A DNA stretch of 8,293 nt from Neisseria lactamica. GTDB lineage: Bacteria; Pseudomonadota; Gammaproteobacteria; Burkholderiales; Neisseriaceae. The notes below the pieces were generated by a model. That model saw only the letters and a list, made by a program, of their open reading frames with translations. It was not told where the DNA came from and ran no database searches. The translations under genes were made by a program, and so were the position numbers. The stretch covers positions 1-8,293 of the forward strand of contig JUNU01000004.1 in NCBI GenBank assembly GCA_001067655.1, read 5' to 3'. Below are positions 6,740-8,293 of this stretch, piece after piece; positions within the stretch are counted from its first letter, which is position 1; each line of letters starts with the position of its first letter.

Positions 6740-6808
6740 TACTGAGTATGGTTTCAATAAAGCATTGGATGGTAGGCTAGGCATGATTCGATTTTAGGAA
6801 AACACAAT

Positions 6809-7228
6809 ATGAACAAAATAGCGACCATACTTTTCGCTGCGTTACTGGTGCCGTCTGTCTCTTTTGCAAGCGGAGACAATGCCGCCAAGATCCGTTTGGT
6901 GAAGAAAATTTATCAAGAGGCAAGTCACGATGATGAATCGGGCGTGAAGATTTTGAACCGATATGCCGATGCTTCTTTGAAAAAAGCCATCCGTACTGCT
7001 TCTCGGTCGAAGGATTTGTGTATAGAGGCTGATCCGATATGGAACAGTCAGGATCCCGAAACCGAGGTCAAGGTCAGCGTGTCTGCCTTGTCTAACGGCA
7101 AAATTCGTGCCAGCTTCAAACAATGGGGCAGTCCCGTCAAGGTGGATTATTCGGTCAACTGCTCTGGAAATGTCTGCAAAGTGACGGATGTCGATCATCT
7201 CAAACGGACTTGGTTGCAATGCCGTTAA
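6809..7228 (+). CDS. Small exported protein of unknown function with four cysteines
   Basis: A 139-residue protein with a clear Sec signal peptide: MNK, a hydrophobic core to about residue 14, and a likely cut after A20 (S-F-A). The mature part is about 119 residues, helical at first (KIRLVKKIYQEAS, ILNRYADASLKKAI) and more beta-like later. Cysteines at 71, 118, 123 and 138 would allow two disulfides in the periplasm. There is no lipobox cysteine at the cleavage site, so it is not a lipoprotein. AGGAA at 6796-6800, eight bases before the ATG, and a good promoter at 6674-6701 support the start. The early part resembles small periplasmic proteins of the DUF3828 / NTF2-like kind, but this is a weak impression and I assign no function. 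It is divergent from hemD and ends 24 bases before a bidirectional terminator. Confidence 0.85.
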   Translation: MNKIATILFAALLVPSVSFASGDNAAKIRLVKKIYQEASHDDESGVKILNRYADASLKKAIRTASRSKDLCIEADPIWNSQDPETEVKVSVSALSNGKIRASFKQWGSPVKVDYSVNCSGNVCKVTDVDHLKRTWLQCR

Positions 7229-7252
7229 TGTGTTGGATTCATTAAAAGGTCA

Positions 7253-7287
7253 AAAGGTCGTCTGAAAACGCTTTTCAGACGACCTTT
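7253..7287. terminator. Bidirectional DUS-hairpin terminator
   Basis: Two complete DUS 12-mers (7255-7266 plus, 7274-7285 minus) form a 16-base perfect stem with a three-base loop (7269-7271). On the plus strand it follows the exported protein gene by 24 bases and ends in CCTTTGTTTATATT; on the minus strand it follows the nuclease/small ORF unit and ends in CCTTTTGACCTTTTAAT. It sits between two convergent genes, the normal place for such a pair. An eight-base tandem repeat AAAAGGTC (7244-7251, 7252-7259) borders the left arm. Confidence 0.85.
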
Positions 7288-7311
7288 GTTTATATTAGGG
7301 GCTGTCAACAT

Positions 7312-7452
7312 TCAATAGTTTCCGTTGCGTTGGAAATCCTCGCAAGGTATCCAACCTTGTTGCGGTTTCCGCCTTGAATCTTCCGCTTTATAAACAAATT
7401 CCACTTGGAAAATTAAATGTCGAGAGCCACCGGTTACCAAATGCCAAACCAT
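7312..7452 (-). CDS. Possible small protein overlapping the 3' end of the nuclease gene
   Basis: A 46-codon open frame on the minus strand starts at ATG 7450-7452 inside the last codons of the nuclease gene (19-base overlap, different frame) and stops at TGA 7312-7314, 25 bases before the shared terminator. The peptide begins MVWHLVTGGSRHLIFQ and ends DFQRNGNY; it looks like a real polypeptide in composition (aromatic, charged and glycine residues mixed), has no membrane segment and one cysteine. There is no strong Shine-Dalgarno, so expression would rely on coupling to the nuclease. It could instead be the remnant of a longer C-terminus of the nuclease, displaced by a frameshift, or of a lost gene. 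I do not recognise it. Confidence 0.35.
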   Translation of the reverse strand: MVWHLVTGGSRHLIFQVEFVYKAEDSRRKPQQGWIPCEDFQRNGNY

Positions 7453-8180
7453 TGTCCGCTTGATTCTTGACGGCGTTCGTTGTGCTCGCCGTTTTGCATT
7501 TCGCGCTCTTCGCGGCGGAAGTCCCAAGGGGCTTGTGGATTTTTACCGCTCCACAACCCTTTGCGTTTTTGTTTCGCCTGTTTTTGGGCGGCGGCGTAGT
7601 CGGTGTAGGCGGTTTTGCTTTGTTGTTTTTTGGCGTAGCTGTCGTAATGCCATGCCGCTCCGTCGCGAAGTTGCATGAGGTTTAAATCGGTCGTCCCGAC
7701 GGAAACTTGCGCAACTTCGCGTTGGTAGCGGTCTGTTTCAAATACGCGTACCTTCACTTTTTTGCCGTCGGCGGCGTCAATCAAGTTGTCCCGAGAATGC
7801 GTGCCGTATGCCTGATTGATTTCGGGTGCGTCAATATACGCCATGCGGATTTTGTGTTTCGCGCCGTCTTCGTCGATAACGTGGAGCGTGTCGCCGTCGT
7901 GGATTTTGGAGATTTTGCCGCGATAGGTATGGGGAGCGGTGGGATTGCGCTTTTGAGTGTGCGGACGGTTTGGGTGTGCATTGTTTTCAGACGACCCTGA
8001 TTTGACGGTTTCCGATAATAATGCGCCGAAGGCTTCCATGCCGAAATGGCTGCTGCCTGTGAGCGCAGAAGCGAATTGCACGCCGGAGCGGATGATTTCG
8101 GTATCGCGCGAGCTGTAACCCAATGCGCCCAAGACGGACAAAACCACGGGAAGCCATTTTAAGATTGTTTTGGTTTTCAT
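7434..8180 (-). CDS. Thermonuclease-like (SNase domain) nuclease, exported or membrane-anchored
   Basis: A 248-residue protein with a C-terminal staphylococcal-nuclease domain (about 85-218). Key positions of S. aureus nuclease are matched: the calcium-binding aspartates D97 (in DGDT) and D117, and catalytic R112, E120 (in RMAYIDAPE) and R154 (in YQRE); the domain ends in the usual KRKGLWS. It should cleave DNA and RNA with calcium. Residues 5-22 are a hydrophobic segment after MKTK, an uncleaved anchor or signal peptide; a linker rich in Asn, His, Pro and Thr (65-85) follows. Secreted thermonucleases in Neisseria are known to degrade DNA of biofilm and neutrophil traps; this protein is probably of that kind, but its orthology is not proven here. 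The Shine-Dalgarno at ATG 8178-8180 is poor and no clear promoter is seen. A degenerate DUS lies in the linker. Confidence 0.87.
   Translation of the reverse strand: MKTKTILKWLPVVLSVLGALGYSSRDTEIIRSGVQFASALTGSSHFGMEAFGALLSETVKSGSSENNAHPNRPHTQKRNPTAPHTYRGKISKIHDGDTLHVIDEDGAKHKIRMAYIDAPEINQAYGTHSRDNLIDAADGKKVKVRVFETDRYQREVAQVSVGTTDLNLMQLRDGAAWHYDSYAKKQQSKTAYTDYAAAQKQAKQKRKGLWSGKNPQAPWDFRREEREMQNGEHNERRQESSGQWFGIW
7986..7997 (-). repeat. Imperfect DUS (one mismatch) in the nuclease linker
   Basis: TTCAGACGACCC on the plus strand matches the inverse DUS except for the last base; the 10-base core is intact. It encodes GSSEN in the low-complexity linker before the SNase domain. Confidence 0.65.
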
Positions 8181-8202
8181 AAGGTTGACGGTGGTTTGTT
8201 TG

Positions 8203-8230
8203 AGGTCGTCTGAAACTTTTCAGACGACCT
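8203..8230. terminator. DUS hairpin upstream of the nuclease gene
   Basis: Two complete DUS 12-mers (8203-8214 plus, 8219-8230 minus) form a perfect 12-base stem with a four-base loop. It lies only 22 bases upstream of the nuclease ATG, so it most likely ends a minus-strand transcript from beyond the right edge, unless it lies in the nuclease leader. Tails are weak on both strands (CCTTTGGGGG plus, CCTCAAACAAA minus), so termination may be inefficient. Confidence 0.6.
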
Positions 8231-8244
8231 TTGGGGGATGGTTG

Positions 8245-8293
8245 TATAGTGGATTAACTTTAAACCAGTACGGCGTTGCCTCGCCTTAGCTCA
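8245..8293. mobile_element. Left end of a Correia-type repeat (CREE/NEMIS), truncated by the window
   Basis: From 8245 the sequence TATAGTGGATTAACTTTAAA, continuing through CGGCGTTGCCTCGCCTTAGCTCA to the edge, matches from memory the terminal inverted repeat and following bases of Correia repeat enclosed elements, small non-autonomous Neisseria repeats of about 100-155 bp that insert at TA. Only 49 bases are visible, so full length, subtype and the other end are unknown. CREE ends are known to add outward promoters and RNase III sites; the outward strand here has a TATACA (8243-8248) but no matching -35 at 16-18 bases. Confidence 0.8.

Noticed and set aside
6748..6780. 11-codon upstream frame in the leader of the exported protein gene
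   Set aside because: It has no good ribosome binding site and no sign of attenuator codons or alternative hairpins; likely chance.
6620..6784. N-terminal extension of HemD by 55 codons
   Set aside because: It crosses the promoter region and a DUS, lacks a Shine-Dalgarno at 6784, and HemD already has family length from 6619.
7554..8000. Plus-strand frames opposite the nuclease gene
   Set aside because: They are shadows of the SNase gene, whose catalytic residues fix the minus-strand frame.

Overview
This window is chromosomal DNA from a Neisseria species. The best marker is the DNA uptake sequence (DUS). Thirteen perfect copies of the 12-mer AGGTCGTCTGAA (either strand) are present, and I found no copy of the meningococcal/gonococcal form ATGCCGTCTGAA. 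From what is known of DUS dialects, the AGGTCGTCTGAA form points to the N. mucosa / N. sicca / N. macacae group of commensals. A partial Correia-type repeat (CREE/NEMIS) at the right edge agrees with Neisseria. The genes are ordinary, intact core genes; I see no prophage, CRISPR array, RNA gene or transposase.

Layout, left to right. (1) Positions 1-99, minus strand: the first 33 codons of an unrecognised gene that leaves the window, with its own promoter near 190-218. (2) Positions 303-1796, minus: a cardiolipin synthase (cls) followed by a strong DUS-hairpin terminator. (3) Positions 1967-3028, minus: hemE, uroporphyrinogen decarboxylase, also followed by a DUS hairpin. (4) Positions 3149-6619, minus: hemD, hemX and hemY, with overlapping stops and starts, forming a translationally coupled operon that points into hemE. 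(5) Positions 6620-6808: a divergent promoter region. (6) Positions 6809-7228, plus: a small exported protein with four cysteines, the only plus-strand gene. (7) Positions 7434-8180, minus: a staphylococcal-nuclease-like enzyme with an N-terminal export or anchor segment, overlapped at its 3' end by a possible 46-codon small ORF. (8) Positions 8203-8230: a DUS hairpin, then the first 49 bases of a CREE-like element.

How the parts fit: HemD makes uroporphyrinogen III and HemE decarboxylates it to coproporphyrinogen III, so these are consecutive steps of heme synthesis. HemX and HemY are membrane-anchored accessory proteins that travel with hemD in many proteobacteria. hemC, which usually heads this cluster in enterobacteria, is not here. 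The DUS copies serve two visible purposes besides DNA uptake: convergent pairs form hairpins after genes, and one copy supplies part of the hemD ribosome binding site.

I did not find a convincing undescribed system. The points most worth following are the small ORF after the nuclease, the oppositely oriented DUS hairpin between hemY and hemE, the DUS-derived hemD translation start, and the uncharacterised cysteine-containing secreted protein.
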